DNA from: Nautilus pompilius
Taxonomy: Eukaryota > Mollusca > Cephalopoda > Nautilida > Nautilidae
NCBI GenBank assembly: GCA_018389105.1
Contig: JACATO010002730.1
Coordinates: forward strand, 372,001-436,000
Direction: 5' to 3'
DNA: 64,000 bases
This document shows positions 1 to 13,613 of the stretch, one piece after another (positions within the stretch are counted from its first letter, which is position 1; every line of letters starts with the position of its first letter). Made by a program: the position numbers and the translations under genes. The notes under the pieces were generated by a model. That model did no database searches and was not told where the DNA came from. It worked only from the letters and a program-made list of their open reading frames with translations.

Positions 1-3000
1 ACAAATTGTGTTCTGTCTAGCTGACTATAAACGACAGGGTTTTTCTCTAAATAATTTTTTTAAATGTTGAATGTCTAAACTGTAGCTGCGAACCATAATT
101 TAAATTTTAATGTATATTTTTAGTGGCTTAGTACTCTGTTCAATGATGACAAAGTCATGATTTAAAAATTTGAAAATAAATAAATAATTTAAATGTCTGA
201 AGATAAAAAAGATGTTTTCCCCATTGATGATGCCTTCACTACAACCTACAGAAGCGCGAGACACTTTATCAAACATCTATTTTAAAACAAAAAAAATTGA
301 ATAAATAAACCTACTTTCTGGAACCGTACGCGAAAAATGTCAAGATGTTGCGGGTATACAGTAAGACTGATTCATCTATCGCTTTATTTGAAAATAAGTG
401 TGATGATACTTCTTTCATCAGTGATATGTCGAAAATGTTCCTTCTTGTTTCTACAAGATTTCATCCTTTCTGTGAAATATCAATATTTATGATGTCCTTT
501 TAGAAAAAAAAAATTTTTTTCTATATCATTTCTTCAGTATTCGTAGATCTTTTATTTTCGTGCATTTTTGTTCTAATTTATTTTACTGACCATTCTTTCC
601 CTTCAGTTGGTAAGTCTTCTCTTTCCAATTAAAAACGAGTAGAAACTAACTCGTCTTCCACAGCGACTTAATCCATATTTGAAAAAGGTCTGTTTGTGTC
701 GGCAGGAAAATATGAACGAGTGCAATTTAAGTTTAGATTTTGGAGAAACGGCGGACTATATGGAGATGAAGATGGACAAGAGCGAGAAGAAACCATGCCA
801 TTAAAGTACACAAAAACGAACCGTTTCTAATTGGGATTCGAACTTAGGTCTTCGACCTTAGAATTTCAGTTGTATAATGAAAAACATAACGATTTAAATA
901 TCAAAATCGTTATGCTTAAAATAGATACTATAAAACATAATTACTTTCTAAAAACAATGTTGTAGCTACAACTATTACGAAACCTCGCTGTACAGAGAAA
1001 GCAAACAATCGAACAAACAATAAAATTTCAATAAGCATTGAGTAATACCAGAAACGTGTTTTTTTTTTAAAAAATAATAATAGATTACTATAAATTCCTA
1101 CATGTAGTTTCCTAATTTGTTTCATGGAAAAGAAATTTAATAATGTTATTTACCAATAAACAAAAAATATGAATTATAAATCAGTAATCCGTGAATTTTT
1201 CGATACCATGCTACCACATCTTGATAGTACGCTACAGAGGAAGAATTAGTTCTCAGTCAAACCGTCCCAGAGATATTGCAGAAGATTTAGCATACTTATT
1301 ATTGGAAATTTTAAAAACACAAATATTTAATTTCTAGACTTAAAACATTAAAATTGCTTAGTTAATAAATAGGTGTCCAGAATGATATCTGACAGATGCA
1401 ATCAAAAGGAATGTTTTAAACGTTTTGGTACTTTCAAATCAAAAACTGTTAAAAGTAATGTGAATTTTACATAGAAAAGTAATGGGAAATGCCATACTTG
1501 CTTTTAACTGTCAGAAGACCTTGCGTGTTATTGACTTCGCTCAATTCTGTTTTACGTATACTACTTCTCTTTATCTAACCTCCACTGATGTCCATACTTG
1601 TATAGAGCGAAATAATCTTGTCTCATTATCACGCGAATATTAGCACCGCTACTTGAGTCCATAACCTATTCCACACTACTACTAGTTTGTCGCCTCACGT
1701 ATTAAGGGTACTTCATTTGAGCAATTTGCTCACGAAATACATAAATTAAAAAATAATAAAATTCAAAAGTTGGTATACAGAAAAAAGAATTATCTACTAT
1801 AAAAAACAGTTCAGTTTTGTAATTTCTAACAATATCTTTACTATTTCTTGCAATAACTATGGCTTTGTTATAGTGTATACTAACTATACCGTATAAAAGG
1901 TTTAATATTATAATGATTTTTATTTTAAACAAGTGAAAAACCATACCAAAACATTTGAAAAAAATTATGCTAATATATACATTTGTATATTTAATGCCTT
2001 GAAGTCCTTGTAAAATTTATGATAGCTATCTGGTTTAAATCTTTTTAATTGGTAGAAACTTTCAGTTTATATTTCTAGCTTTTTATCACCAAATATACTC
2101 GAAAATATAGAACTGTATGACCGAAAGCATTGCTATTTATTATTTCATGTATTTTAGAAAAATCAGTATGTATATTTTACTCTAATCATTTCTAGTATAT
2201 TGCTAGTTTTATTGGCAGCTGAAATACATAGCATTTATTAATTTCAAAATTCCATTGGTGATTACGCTAAAATCAGTTTTCTGAATTAGCATTTCAATGT
2301 TTATTTGCAATAATCTGATGAAATGTTTTAATCGCTTTTCTTCGGTAGTTACTAAGAATTTCATAATCATCTAAGAATGTGTAAATTGTTCAAGAGCAAC
2401 ATGTTCTCTTTTCTTCTTGCCTTATGTTGAGAATTCCAGTCGCTAATTGCAATGCGGAAAACAATAATAACAACATGAATAGCGCAAAAATCTAATCAAT
2501 AAATATGTTAATTAAATATCGGTTCAAAGAAATCGTAGGAAATGAATGTCTTTCAACGTCGTTAGTTATGTTCTTATCAGAGTTCTTCATTCGGGGAACA
2601 AGGAACAGATGTAGCTTTCTATAGTTTTAAAGATAGAGAAAAGCGAATTTCCAACGTCACATTGAATGGCGGGTTTTTGTTCAAGTAACTGTGTCTTCAC
2701 TCTACGTACTTGTTGAGAACGACAAAATAACCACTTTTATTATCGAAAATCGCTGTATTGTCGAAGCTGCAATGTTTATATAAACACAATGTTAATGTTT
2801 TGTGTTTTTTTACGATAGTGTGCTTCAGCAGAGAGAAGAATACTGCTTTCGACTATTAATGGTATTATCAAAAATCAGAACGTTAACCAAGTTTTATTTG
2901 TAATGGAGATTTTCCACGGTTTTCATGTTTGCATTTTAAAATTTTCTTTTATTACAGTGGAAAAAGGGGCTCTATATAACTGTTATAGATAATCTAAATA

Positions 3001-3616
3001 CCATCTTTATGCCGTTCTTACTAACTTTTTTTTCTCTTTTTTTTTGGTGTTGTGCGGTATTTAGGGGAGTGTTTGTAAGGTTGCATGTGTATGTGGGTGT
3101 AGCTGGATCGGTTCCAACTTAAACATTTGACGCCGTGTAAAAATTTGTGCAAAGATGATCGTTCGGTTCATTATGGCAGTGAATTTAAACAATGCAGAAA
3201 AATTAAATAAAAATTCCAAAGATTAACAAGTAAGAAATTAGCAAACAAAGAATAAAAAATCCCAAATAAACAGTAACTGGACAAATCTGTGGTAATCCAA
3301 GGAGGAAAAATATATTTTCAACCAATGAAAAATTAAATAAAATAGGTATTCAAATATGAAAAAAAATTTTTTTGCCTTATAAAGCTTATATTTTTAATTA
3401 TTCAGAAAAATATGCCAGCCAAAGTAATATCGCTGATCTAAAGGAAGTATGTTACATTATGAAAGAAAAGAAGTAAATTAGCTTGCTTTTCCAGTAGTTT
3501 TAATGTTATTTTAATTTAATAAATCTTTTTTAGTATAAAAAATGAAACTTAAAAAGACATCATTAACAAATTTTAAAACAGAAAATTTTCATACAGTTAT
3601 TTTTTCTCCTCTTCTC
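1..3616. other. A/T-rich non-coding DNA, no gene recognised
   Basis: This stretch has only short ORFs (80 aa or less) of simple composition, none resembling a known family. A tRNA-type B-box-like motif lies at 833-848 on the minus strand (listed separately). A purine-rich run around 705-795 contains a short open stretch in one plus frame but has no clear start, splice context or family match. Nothing else is supportable. Confidence 0.7.
833..848 (-). repeat. RNA polymerase III B-box-like motif, possible SINE scrap
   Basis: Read on the minus strand, this is CCTAAGTTCGAATCCC, close to the B-box consensus GGTTCGANTCC of tRNA genes and tRNA-derived SINEs. A very similar string, CCTAAGTTCGATTCC, occurs at 44676-44690 on the plus strand. 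I see no convincing A box 30-50 nt upstream and no tRNA fold, so this is not a tRNA gene. It could be the tail of a decayed tRNA-derived SINE or chance. Confidence 0.2.
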
Positions 3617-3661
3617 ATTATTATTATTATTATTATTATTAGTATATTATTATTATTATTA

Positions 3662-3707
<46 letters not shown>

Positions 3708-3708
3708 G
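3617..3708. repeat. (ATT)n microsatellite
   Basis: About 90 bp of TTA/ATT repeats with two short interruptions near 3641-3662. It is preceded by a pyrimidine-rich tract (TTTTTTCTCCTCTTCTC). Confidence 0.95.
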
Positions 3709-6700
3709 GTAAAAATAGGATTTTATTTTGTCTCGTTTGTGTGAAGTTCACGTACCTTTTGTATGTCAGAAAGCGATACCCATTTATCATCAGAAAATCG
3801 TGTCTTCTTTGAAAAGTCTAATAACTATACAAAGAAAGGCAGGAGTAGCGAGGCATTAATGACACCACAGAATGAAAGAATTGCCTTGGTGGATCTCAGA
3901 GGTAATTTGAAGAAGATGTGATCACATTACCTGACAAAACTGACAAGTCTAGTCAGGCAATCAATAATATACAGCAGTCCTAATTCGGAAGCCACGTGTA
4001 AAATAGCTTGGACTTGTCTTTCCTATAAGACAGGGAAAATGCAAAAAGGACTCAGGGGTTTTCAAAGAAACAGCCCTACACTACCAAGGATAAGAAAAAG
4101 CAACCATTTTGTTAGCAGATCTCTTTATAACGCTCTAAATAATCATACCAATATCGTGTTTGTTGTTAATCCTTCTCATAAAATCAGGTTCTTACCGTGT
4201 ATAACTGTCATGAAAGAATGTATTAGAAAAAAACATGTATTGGAAATAGGCATATCTTACAGCAAGTAAATGCCTCGTATTTATCTAAATAAAATGCCTT
4301 CGTGGTTCTAAAATGTAACATATGCTTCAGCACAACATAACATATCTACCATTTAGATATTGGTTTAAGATCCACTTTAGCGAAGAATTTTGTTTTCCAA
4401 ATGAAATAACATAATAAACGACAAGGACGTAATTTTGATATTTCATCTATCTTATTATAATTAATAATAATTACTGATACGGAATAAATGACTTGGTGTA
4501 TAGTAGAAAAAAAAACGAAAGAAAAATATTTGGAATTAATAACGCTTGGTTTCTCAACCCCAGCAAGGATGAGGTCTGATAAGAGTCGAAAAATCTTGCT
4601 TCTAATTCTAGAAGTTGAAGGATAGACGTTATTTTGAAAGACAAAACAGTCAGTTTAGTTCAAAATTTAGTGCGAGCTACACCACGTGTTAATACTTGGA
4701 AAGAAATGTAACAAATGTTCTATTTTAGTTTTTACTTAAATTTTTTTAAAAGTTTTGACATTTTCCTTTTTTTTGTTTCCAGCAACACAGAGCATAAAGC
4801 CATATTTACTTTGATTTTTCAGGCATTATTTAAAAAAATCAAAAGCATATTTGCAAAACGTTTACTGTCATTCATATTTAAAGAAGAACAGCCAAAAACG
4901 ATGGCTAAGCAGTTTTTTCTTATAGTGAACAAAAAGATTACAACTCCTTTAATAATACAAAATTCCATTGCTATGGGTTTTTTATTTTCAAAGTGATTTT
5001 ATGCCGGAAATTATATGTATAGGGCAGATCGAAGGTAGTTCTCACACAGTTCAAACCTTAGAGCAATAAAGTCCGCCGCCATGAAAGTTGTGATATACTA
5101 GAGGTCGTAGGTTAAAAAGCTAGAAGCAATTTTTAAAATCTTTCTTGTCATCAGTAAAATTTTTACCTTCATTTTATTATGATGTTTATGCAGTTTTGTT
5201 TGCTTCTCTTTCCAGTAATGCATACGTTGTATTATTAGTAAATTATTCGTTAATTCAGTTTCAACTTATGCTGAAGTAGGTTGTCACGTGGTGTTTATAA
5301 ATTATAGCAATATTCCTTACGAAATGGAAATAAAATATTTATCGATTTTTGGAATATTGGCTTTATGATTTAAATATAAATATAGTTTATCATTTATATA
5401 CAGCAATTTAGTTAAATGTTTTAATTGTTGTATAAATGTTAAAAGCTAATTAAATTCTATATTTTATTATTTTCTGTCAAAATTAAATTTTATAACAAAT
5501 AAAGTTTACAAATGTATGCAATATTAATATCAAATGGAAAATATCTTTGTAAGTTATATTATGATGAATTAAAAGGATCACTCACTGAGGTAATCAGCTC
5601 CTTGTGTGGGACAGGTTGCCTCAGTAAAATTCTAAAAACTTGTATTAAAAATTTGAATAAACTTGACTGAAAAGGAGTTTTAAGGGTACTCCATTTTATT
5701 TTAAGAAGTCCTTATACAAAGTCTATGCAGAATAAAAGAGATAATATGCGAATACCAGTCCTGTCTCGCCCACTCAGTATTTTGTTTTAGCATTATATGA
5801 AATTTACTCTTTCATATATGGATACAGTAACCTTTTGGTTTTATATAACAATACTTTTAATCAAGTTTAATATGGGGTAATTTGTAACGAAAGCAATTAA
5901 CAAACATAATTTAAGTGAAACTAATTTCTACGCTTTATAAACATTTATATAATCATTTTTATACTATCACGCATTCTGACTATCATCAACTGAAAGAATT
6001 CATCGCAGTTCCTATTTATCTTCCTACAATTCATTTTACACTTGAAATAAAAGATCAATAACACATTTTAAAATTATTAGACGATTCGAACACTGTGATT
6101 TTAACTGAGACCCATCTAGATTTTTATTCTTCAATGTTTTGAGTAAATTTTATTCCAAAAAACAACTTTTTAAAGCAGCAATGAAGAAAATATAAATTTA
6201 AAAATGATATATTTCTTAAACTCTGTGTAAACATCCGTATGCATTGTTTATTCTAATTGTGATTGCTAAATCTTCTATAGATTATACCGCGTTTATAATG
6301 TTTCTTTGTTAGATTTTGTGGTTTCTTTACATAGCTTAATGTTAAAATTAATCGTAATTTTAAATTGTAACCAAAACAAGAAAGCAAACCATCTGCGATA
6401 AAAAAATTGTATAAAGAATATATATAAATTTAGATGAATAATTTAATTCTTCAGGCGTCAGTGGAGTAAACGTTAGCATCGTTGCCTCCCAAGCAGTCGA
6501 GCCGATTTTGCGTCATGGTTGATGTGGTGATTACCTTTGAATTCCAGGCTCTTATCAGTACAAGAAAATTCTCCAATGCTTATCATAGCCTCATAATTAA
6601 TACCTGTAACTTTCGTGCATTTCAAAATGAGCTTAATATTCTAATTAAATTAAAACATAATCTTTTCCTGAAAATCAATTAATTGTCCACGGTATTAGTG

Positions 6701-9700
6701 ACTTGAGTGCTTAGGTCGATGTTCCAAGTTAGCTTCTCGTGGATAAGGCTCGGTTTGGCAGACTACTTTGGAGTGGTTTTTTCTTACTCTATTTTCCCAG
6801 CATGCCTCGTAAGTTTTTCCGGGCACTTCGGTTTCCGGTCTTGATTCATAATACCTCTTTCTAATTCCTTATTAGAAAAGGAATCTTACATCATGCGTCA
6901 TGGAAAAGGTTATTAAGAAAGAAAATGAAGAATGACTAATACCCGCTACGTTTAATGATCATATTTATATAATCTTCACAAATATTTTCATTATATAATC
7001 TATTAATTTTCTATTAAAAATAAGACACTCTTCTAAGGTTTATGCAAGTATTCCAGGATTAACTAGCATTGAGCTGCAACTATAAACGTTTTACGCAGTC
7101 TGCACATATTTTATTAATGAACCAAAAATGTCCAGTATTGTTTATTTTGTATAAATTATAAAGTAATAGTTTGTATTTAGTTTTTTTTTTGTTATAAATT
7201 TGATTAAAGACGACTTATCATCTTTACCACTGGCTCATTAAATGTCATATCCCATTTTTATCGAATGCTCTGCTTCATGTTATATTCTTTTTCATAAGAA
7301 TTTTAAGTTGATAAATTAAACATTTTAATTTCTTAGTTTATCCGTTGGATTATTTTTTTCTTTTACTAGTTAAAATGTAAAACACTAGCGTACTTGTTTC
7401 TACACTCCAGATAATACTGAAGCTTATTTTTTATCCGTAGTAAGTTGGTATTCTCTTAAGTAAAAGAGACATTTTGTGAAGCACTTCACTTCGTTACCCG
7501 TACTGAATATTATGAGAAAATCAGTAAATGTTCTCAAAGGCACAGCTTCTGTGAGTGCAAATTGTTCGTAGCTATATAATGCTACACAACTTCCGATAAA
7601 ATATTAATTTGCAGTCTCCTGAAACAAATTGCGATCGTCCTTATACCGCTTTCACTGGGATTCGGGAACTTTCTACGGAAAGCATACATGCGCAATGAAG
7701 TTAAATACTTGGCTCGCTTTATGCAACAGCTGCTAGCGATTTGCAGATGAGATAACAATTTGAAGTAACAACCGCCATCTTATTACGAACCATCACTTAA
7801 AATAATTCAGGCAGTAAATTAAACGCAATCTCTGATTAGACGCAGTGGCACCTGCAACAAAAAAACAAGACTTAATAGATATAAGTTGCATAATTCTAAA
7901 GAGATTCGTTTCAGATTATTATGCAAATATATGAATACATTTTAAGTCAGAAGACTTCAGGCATCAGGTTGATTCCCGTGGAAGAGACACTGCGCATATT
8001 TATGTTACTATCCCGATACATATGTATTCTAACATACTGGAAAGAATTTAATTATTTGTTTATTTATTTTTAACATTTTATTTAATTATAATGAACATTA
8101 AAAAGTGCAAATTTAAATATTACACTAAAATATTTATTTACGTAAAGTTCATTTCTTATATCACGAGGCAATACACTAAAATAATTATAAGATTAAGGAA
8201 CGTTATACCTTGAATACTGTCAGCGTGGAAACAATGTCACATTCAAAATTTAAAAAAAAAACAACGATCTATTGGATAAATGATACAGGAAATTTGCTGA
8301 AATTGTGCTGAGTCCTAAGATGAAAAAATAATATTTAATGTTAAAGGAAGTGTTTAGATGCAACCATCATCCAAGAACAATTATCTCTGTTATAAAACAA
8401 ATAGAGCACGTGTAAACGTTTGTACGTTTGATCGTTTTCCTTAAGTAACGAAACAAATACGTTTTATCATAAAGTTGTAGAGTTGTTTTTTCAACATTGG
8501 TAGACTTATCTGGACGTGATAGCGTGAGTTACAGCCTGTTTTGAAGAATAACTTGCATTATTTAGGCATAAAAAAGCAGGAAAGAGTCATTGGCCCCATT
8601 CTATAATTTGACTTTGATCAATTAAAAATAAAAAAGTATGCAAAAGATCAAAAAAACTAAAATGTAAATAAATAAATTATGATCATTGAGCAGTAATACA
8701 TTTTATGATATTAAATGCATAGAGAAAGTAAATTCGATCAGTTTTTGTTTTGCAAAGTAAAAAATGTCTCCAGTATAATTTTTAAGGTATGACGGCGTAT
8801 GAAAGAATTCGGTGATAATCTCCCATTATCATAATTCCATTTACTTTGTGAACAACTCCAGTAGAGTTCTTTGGTTAAAAAAAAAACAAACAACCTCCAC
8901 AATATATACTTTCTTTATTGTAGCAAAGAGCTCCCACGAAGATTATTTTTCTGTTCATAAACCTTACTTCAGTTATTAATCGTTAGGAACTTTGGGAAAT
9001 TTAAGCGTCGTGCCTTTGTTTTTTTACTTCATATAGTTTTGCCGAACAACATGACAATGGATTTCGGAAGCCAGAATGTCCAACTAACTGTAGAAAGGAA
9101 GACTGGCTTATCTCTTGAGATATTAAGGGTTACTGTGAAATGAGGTGGGCATTAAGCATTTTCAACTTTCTCACTGCTTTATGTAGGGATCCTTGAACGA
9201 AAGACACCTTTTTAGCGTTCACAACACAATATCCTTCAAAATTATTCAAATTTTATACACTTTTGAAAGATAAGATGGACATATTTTGAAGATACATTGC
9301 ATTTTTTGGCTATATGGTTTAAATCATTACAAATTCTGTATAATTTAAAATCCTGACTAAATGTTTCGTGAAATTTGCTGCCTCTTGACCATGCTCAAGT
9401 TATGGCTTAGGACCTCATATAACTGTATTTCTACGGAATATTAATTTCATTTTAATATGTGAATGGCTCCCATAAATTGAAATATTCGCATGTTCATACC
9501 TTATATTTTGGTCCTTTATTTGGCAACGTTTCGAAAATAAAATCCACATTTTTATCACATACATTGAAAAATGTTAATAAACATTAGTATTCTGCTCACA
9601 AGATCTTTATTATTGAAATGGATATCACTGTCACAAAAGATTATGTTTAAACATTATTTCTTAATTTATATAATTTTTATATCATATGTTTAAAAGAAAA

Positions 9701-10917
9701 AGAACGATGCAAAGTTGACAAGATTTAATAACTCTATGTTGATATAGCTATACATAATATGAGGACCTCTATATTCAAAAGTAAAATATCAAAACAAACT
9801 TTTAAAAAGAACGAAATTACATATTTTGATCTCTACGCAGTCTTCGACGATATTAAGTACTTTTTAAAATGCAGAATCTACATGATCACAAATTAAATAG
9901 CCTCTAAATTAATTTTCGAATGTAAGATTTTCATTCCTAGGAATATTATAAAAATTATTTTAATTTTCTTTTTTCCTCGGCTAACGCCAGTTTAGTAAAG
10001 AAAATCTCTATCATATTCACGACACGTTTGTTGTTTATTTAGTAAGTATGTAGCCTTGGCCATAGACAACGAGAGTGCTTCATGTGTAAATGATCCTATA
10101 CAATAGCCTTCCAACTATGCATGTTAAATAAAAATTACTTACAGAACGAAAATGTCATGTTTCTCTGCAGTCATGGTTTAAGTTGGCGACCTTATATTGA
10201 TTCTAGAAGGGAGATCTTTGTACCGAAAATCGATCTGGTTTGTCTCCGGAAGTTTCTTCTGCTGGACTTACCATGAATACCATTAAATATCTTTTAAAGC
10301 ATGCCTATATCGACATAATGTCGATGCCTGCAAGCGTACCTCCTCGGCAATGCTCTCCATATTTGACATTTAATAGACGCTTAACTATTGAAAGGTGTAT
10401 TTAGCAATTATAGGTTAGTTCAGTTCTCTTCTATATCATTTAATTAAATCTGGACGAGTTATGGAAAATTGCTACAAGAGATATCATCATCCAACAAGTT
10501 ATGGACCTGACTATATATTTTAATGTAGACAAGAACAAAAAAGAAAATGGTTGGAATTTTACCTTTTACCGGAAGAAATATGAAATATCACAGACATTAA
10601 AGTGTGGAGGTTTCAAATTTGTGCAGAGAGCAAATATTTCAAGTTACAGATTAATTATATATAATGGATTTTTATATGCTAATAATATAAAAGTGACAAC
10701 AATTTTAAAATAGAAAAAAAACGTATAGTTTAATATTAAATAACTTCCAAAACAAAACAAAATGAAAATTTTAATTCTACTTATTTATTAGCAGAAAGGT
10801 TAGGTTAAGTCAGGCTTTACCTAAGTAAATTGATTAATTTGTACTAGAATAGTGAAAAGGCGAAAAAATACATTAATATTAAGTCCGTTATTAACTTACC
10901 ATTTTAGCAATAACCGT
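3709..10917. other. A/T-rich non-coding DNA, no gene recognised
   Basis: About 7.2 kb without a recognisable gene. The longest open frames (4039-4269, 4715-4996, 6482-6682 and 10501-10713, all plus strand) encode 66-93 residues of low-complexity, Lys/Asn/Phe/Ile-rich protein as expected by chance in this base composition. A slightly more G+C-rich patch at about 6690-6850 has no recognisable content. Confidence 0.7.
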
Positions 10918-10949
10918 ATAATAATAATAATAATAAATAAGAGAAAAAA

Positions 10950-11010
<61 letters not shown>
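10918..11010. repeat. (AAT)n microsatellite
   Basis: About 90 bp of AAT/ATA repeats interrupted by GAGAAAAA at about 10940 and by two ACT units. The 60-codon poly-Asn frame across it is a by-product of the repeat, not a gene. Confidence 0.95.
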
Positions 11011-11013
<3 letters not shown>

Positions 11014-12896
11014 AAACCTTATATTCAAAATTAAATATATGATTTTATACAGACATTATAAACAAACAAAACAAAAAGTTATATTATTTTTATTATCATT
11101 ATTAAAATGTTTATAAACCTACTAGCCCATCCATCGCGAACATGTAGTAGTGACGACTACTTTAGAGTCAAGCAGTTGAAACAATCGGCGATGTTAACAG
11201 TCGTTCCTTATCTCTACTCCGCTCATTTGCTTTTACAGATGGACGGAAAGACCCGGGAGTTCGTCATCAGCTAACAAGTAAACCGGCTTTATTCACTGTA
11301 GATAGGTTTGTTTCAACTGCTTTAAATGAAAGATATAACGATTATTTATTTACAGATTTTTATATATCTTTAAACTTATATACAGTAATCCACTGTTCAG
11401 TCATTTAATGCATTAAATGAAATAGTGGTGTTGTATTGACCAATTTCACCAATGGTAGCAATCCTCGCATTTACCGCCCTAACACTACAAACTTCTCCTT
11501 TCCCCAATCCAACAAAACAACAAAAAACCTATGAATAACGCGTCTCTTATGATGTCTATAAATACTTTAATCATTTATTTTTCGTATCCTAAAATCTCTA
11601 AATAACGAATTGAAAGTGGGTTATAGCAGAAACATAAGCACCTTTTACTTGATCAAAATTTTAAAATTTTAAAATTCTAATTAAATATTCAAGTAATTTT
11701 CTAATGTATAATGTCTCAGTATGTTATTCTCTACGTCATTTGAGCGTTATTATAACCTCCTCCAATGTGTTAGCATTATGAAGAAAAAGGTCACCCCGCT
11801 TGGGCTGTGTATTCTAAAAGTGTAATACCCTTTTTTACTTGTTTACCTCGTTATTTATACCATTTATGCTATACTTATTCTTGGACGATCTTGTTCATCA
11901 TTACTATTCACAACGGGATTGTGATTCAACCAGTATAGATTCTAGTGTCTGCTTATAGATAGACGTTTAGCAAATAAATGATTTATAAGCTTACCGTGAA
12001 AGGTTAAGTTTGACGTCAAGTCGACAATCTTCGTCAAATACAGATGTTTTGAAATTTTGAAAAAACAAAATTTTCACAAATATTTTGGCTACTGAGACGA
12101 CAAATCCAACAACGATCAGAGCACGAGCTAAACATGATAATACTACGAATACGACTTGCATATCGTGTATAATTCATGCATCATCTCCATGAATTATTTC
12201 CTGCGAAGATAGCTAACTTGATACCATTAATTTTTTTAAATTTAAAAATAATTTTATTCATTTAATTTATTGAAACCAGTGATGGCTCCAGGGTTATATT
12301 TTTCAGTCATTTGTTACAGAAATTTCCAGATAAATTAACTCCAAGCGAAAGCAATTTTCCGCTGAGAAAATTTTCCACTTTTAAAAAAAAATTGTCATGT
12401 TTAAATTAAGGTTTTGGTGATTAAAAAACTTGCACGTAAAAATGCACTGATAGTCTAATTAAGCATCTTTGTTTACCTCTTTTGTGAACTCTTTTTTCTG
12501 TTAAAATTTATTATTTTATTTTAATAATATCTCGACTCACAATGTTCTCCTTCATTTTTTTCTCTCTTAATTTTAGCCTTTCAGGGTGGCCACTCATTCT
12601 CCTGTTATATCCGGAAGCAAAGAACCAATAAATACGTAAATTTTCTTACTGCCTTATCAGAAAGTCGAGCAGATTTCTGGACGAAAATTGATCACTGATA
12701 ATAAATCAAGACATGTCTAATTAGAAATGACACTATCTAGTTAATATCCTACAAACATTACGCATTGTAGCTATGAAGTGATCATCTGGGCAGACATTAA
12801 TCATGCAATAAAGTACACTCAAATTAATTAAAGAAGCTGTTTGAAAGAACGGAAGGAAAAGAAATTGAGACTTTTTTTTTTTTTAGTTCGTGCACT

Positions 12897-12898
<2 letters not shown>
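11011..12898. other. A/T-rich non-coding DNA with one spaced inverted repeat
   Basis: No gene is recognised. The one structured item is a 15-bp inverted repeat at 11170-11184 and 11308-11322, listed separately. The rest is A/T-rich with short chance ORFs. Confidence 0.65.
11170..11322. repeat. Spaced 15-bp inverted repeat enclosing a G+C-richer segment
   Basis: AAGCAGTTGAAACAA at 11170-11184 is matched by its exact reverse complement TTGTTTCAACTGCTT at 11308-11322. The roughly 123 bp between the arms is richer in G and C (for example GACCCGGGAG) than the flanks. This is compatible with a small MITE-like element of about 150 bp or with chance. No target-site duplication is obvious. Confidence 0.35.

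Positions 12899-12899
<1 letters not shown>

Positions 12900-12934
<35 letters not shown>
12900..12934. repeat. (AT)n microsatellite
   Basis: An uninterrupted AT dinucleotide run of about 35 bp, just downstream of a poly-T tract at about 12871-12884. Confidence 0.9.
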
Positions 12935-12938
<4 letters not shown>

Positions 12939-13435
12939 TTATTTTTATGGTAAAATACATAAATCGGAATAAATTTGCTTCCTTTACGTGTATTCTCACA
13001 GGTTAAGGTGCAATTAAATTAATTTCAGAAAATAAATTTACTTGCGTTTATTACTATTTAATATCATATTTTATTATTATTAATAATATTTTTCTTATTT
13101 ATATTTCATATCGCTCAGAAAGAAAGCGAAATCTAATAGTTTTTAGTGGTTGGCCAACCAGACCAGTCACACCGCCAAGTTACTTCTTGACGGAAGTTAC
13201 TTTCCGCAATATTCATGAATTTTAAGATGGCTACGTTCAGCAGGAGACGAATATTTTTGACGCCTGGAATCTTTTCACACTTTTCTTTCATGATCTGATT
13301 AATACTCTAGTGCTCCCGGTTACAATGTGTTTACACTTGTCTTCATCTGCCACATTCTATTACATTCGATTTGCAGACCATGTCTTTGACGTTCCCATTT
13401 CTTTGACGCATGCACTGTTATCACTGGAAATAAGA
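12935..13435. other. Non-coding DNA, nothing recognised
   Basis: A 500 bp spacer between two microsatellites. It contains a short perfect palindrome GGTTGGCCAACC near 13148 and an otherwise ordinary sequence. No gene family is recognisable on either strand. Confidence 0.6.
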
Positions 13436-13507
<72 letters not shown>

Positions 13508-13563
13508 TTATTATTATTATTATTATTATATATTATTTATTATTATTATTATTAGTATTAGTA

Positions 13564-13598
<35 letters not shown>

Positions 13599-13613
13599 TT
13601 TATTGTTGTTGTA
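13436..13613. repeat. Compound (ATT)n-(AGT)n microsatellite
   Basis: About 120 bp of ATT repeats (to about 13555) runs into about 45 bp of AGT/TAG repeats, and then a few TTG units. The 81-codon frame with poly-Ile, poly-Leu and poly-Tyr that crosses it is a product of the repeat. This is the largest simple-sequence tract in the window. Confidence 0.95.

Noticed and set aside
6690-6850. Similarity between the G+C-richer patch here and the one at 35210-35450
   Set aside because: Only a short CCAAAGTAG-like string is shared in inverted orientation; no extended alignment by eye.
10852-11034. 60-codon ORF with a poly-Asn tract
   Set aside because: The Asn run is the translation of the AAT microsatellite; no independent coding signal.
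13310-13555. 81-codon ORF with poly-Ile/Leu/Tyr
   Set aside because: More than half of it is the ATT microsatellite; the rest is not recognisable.
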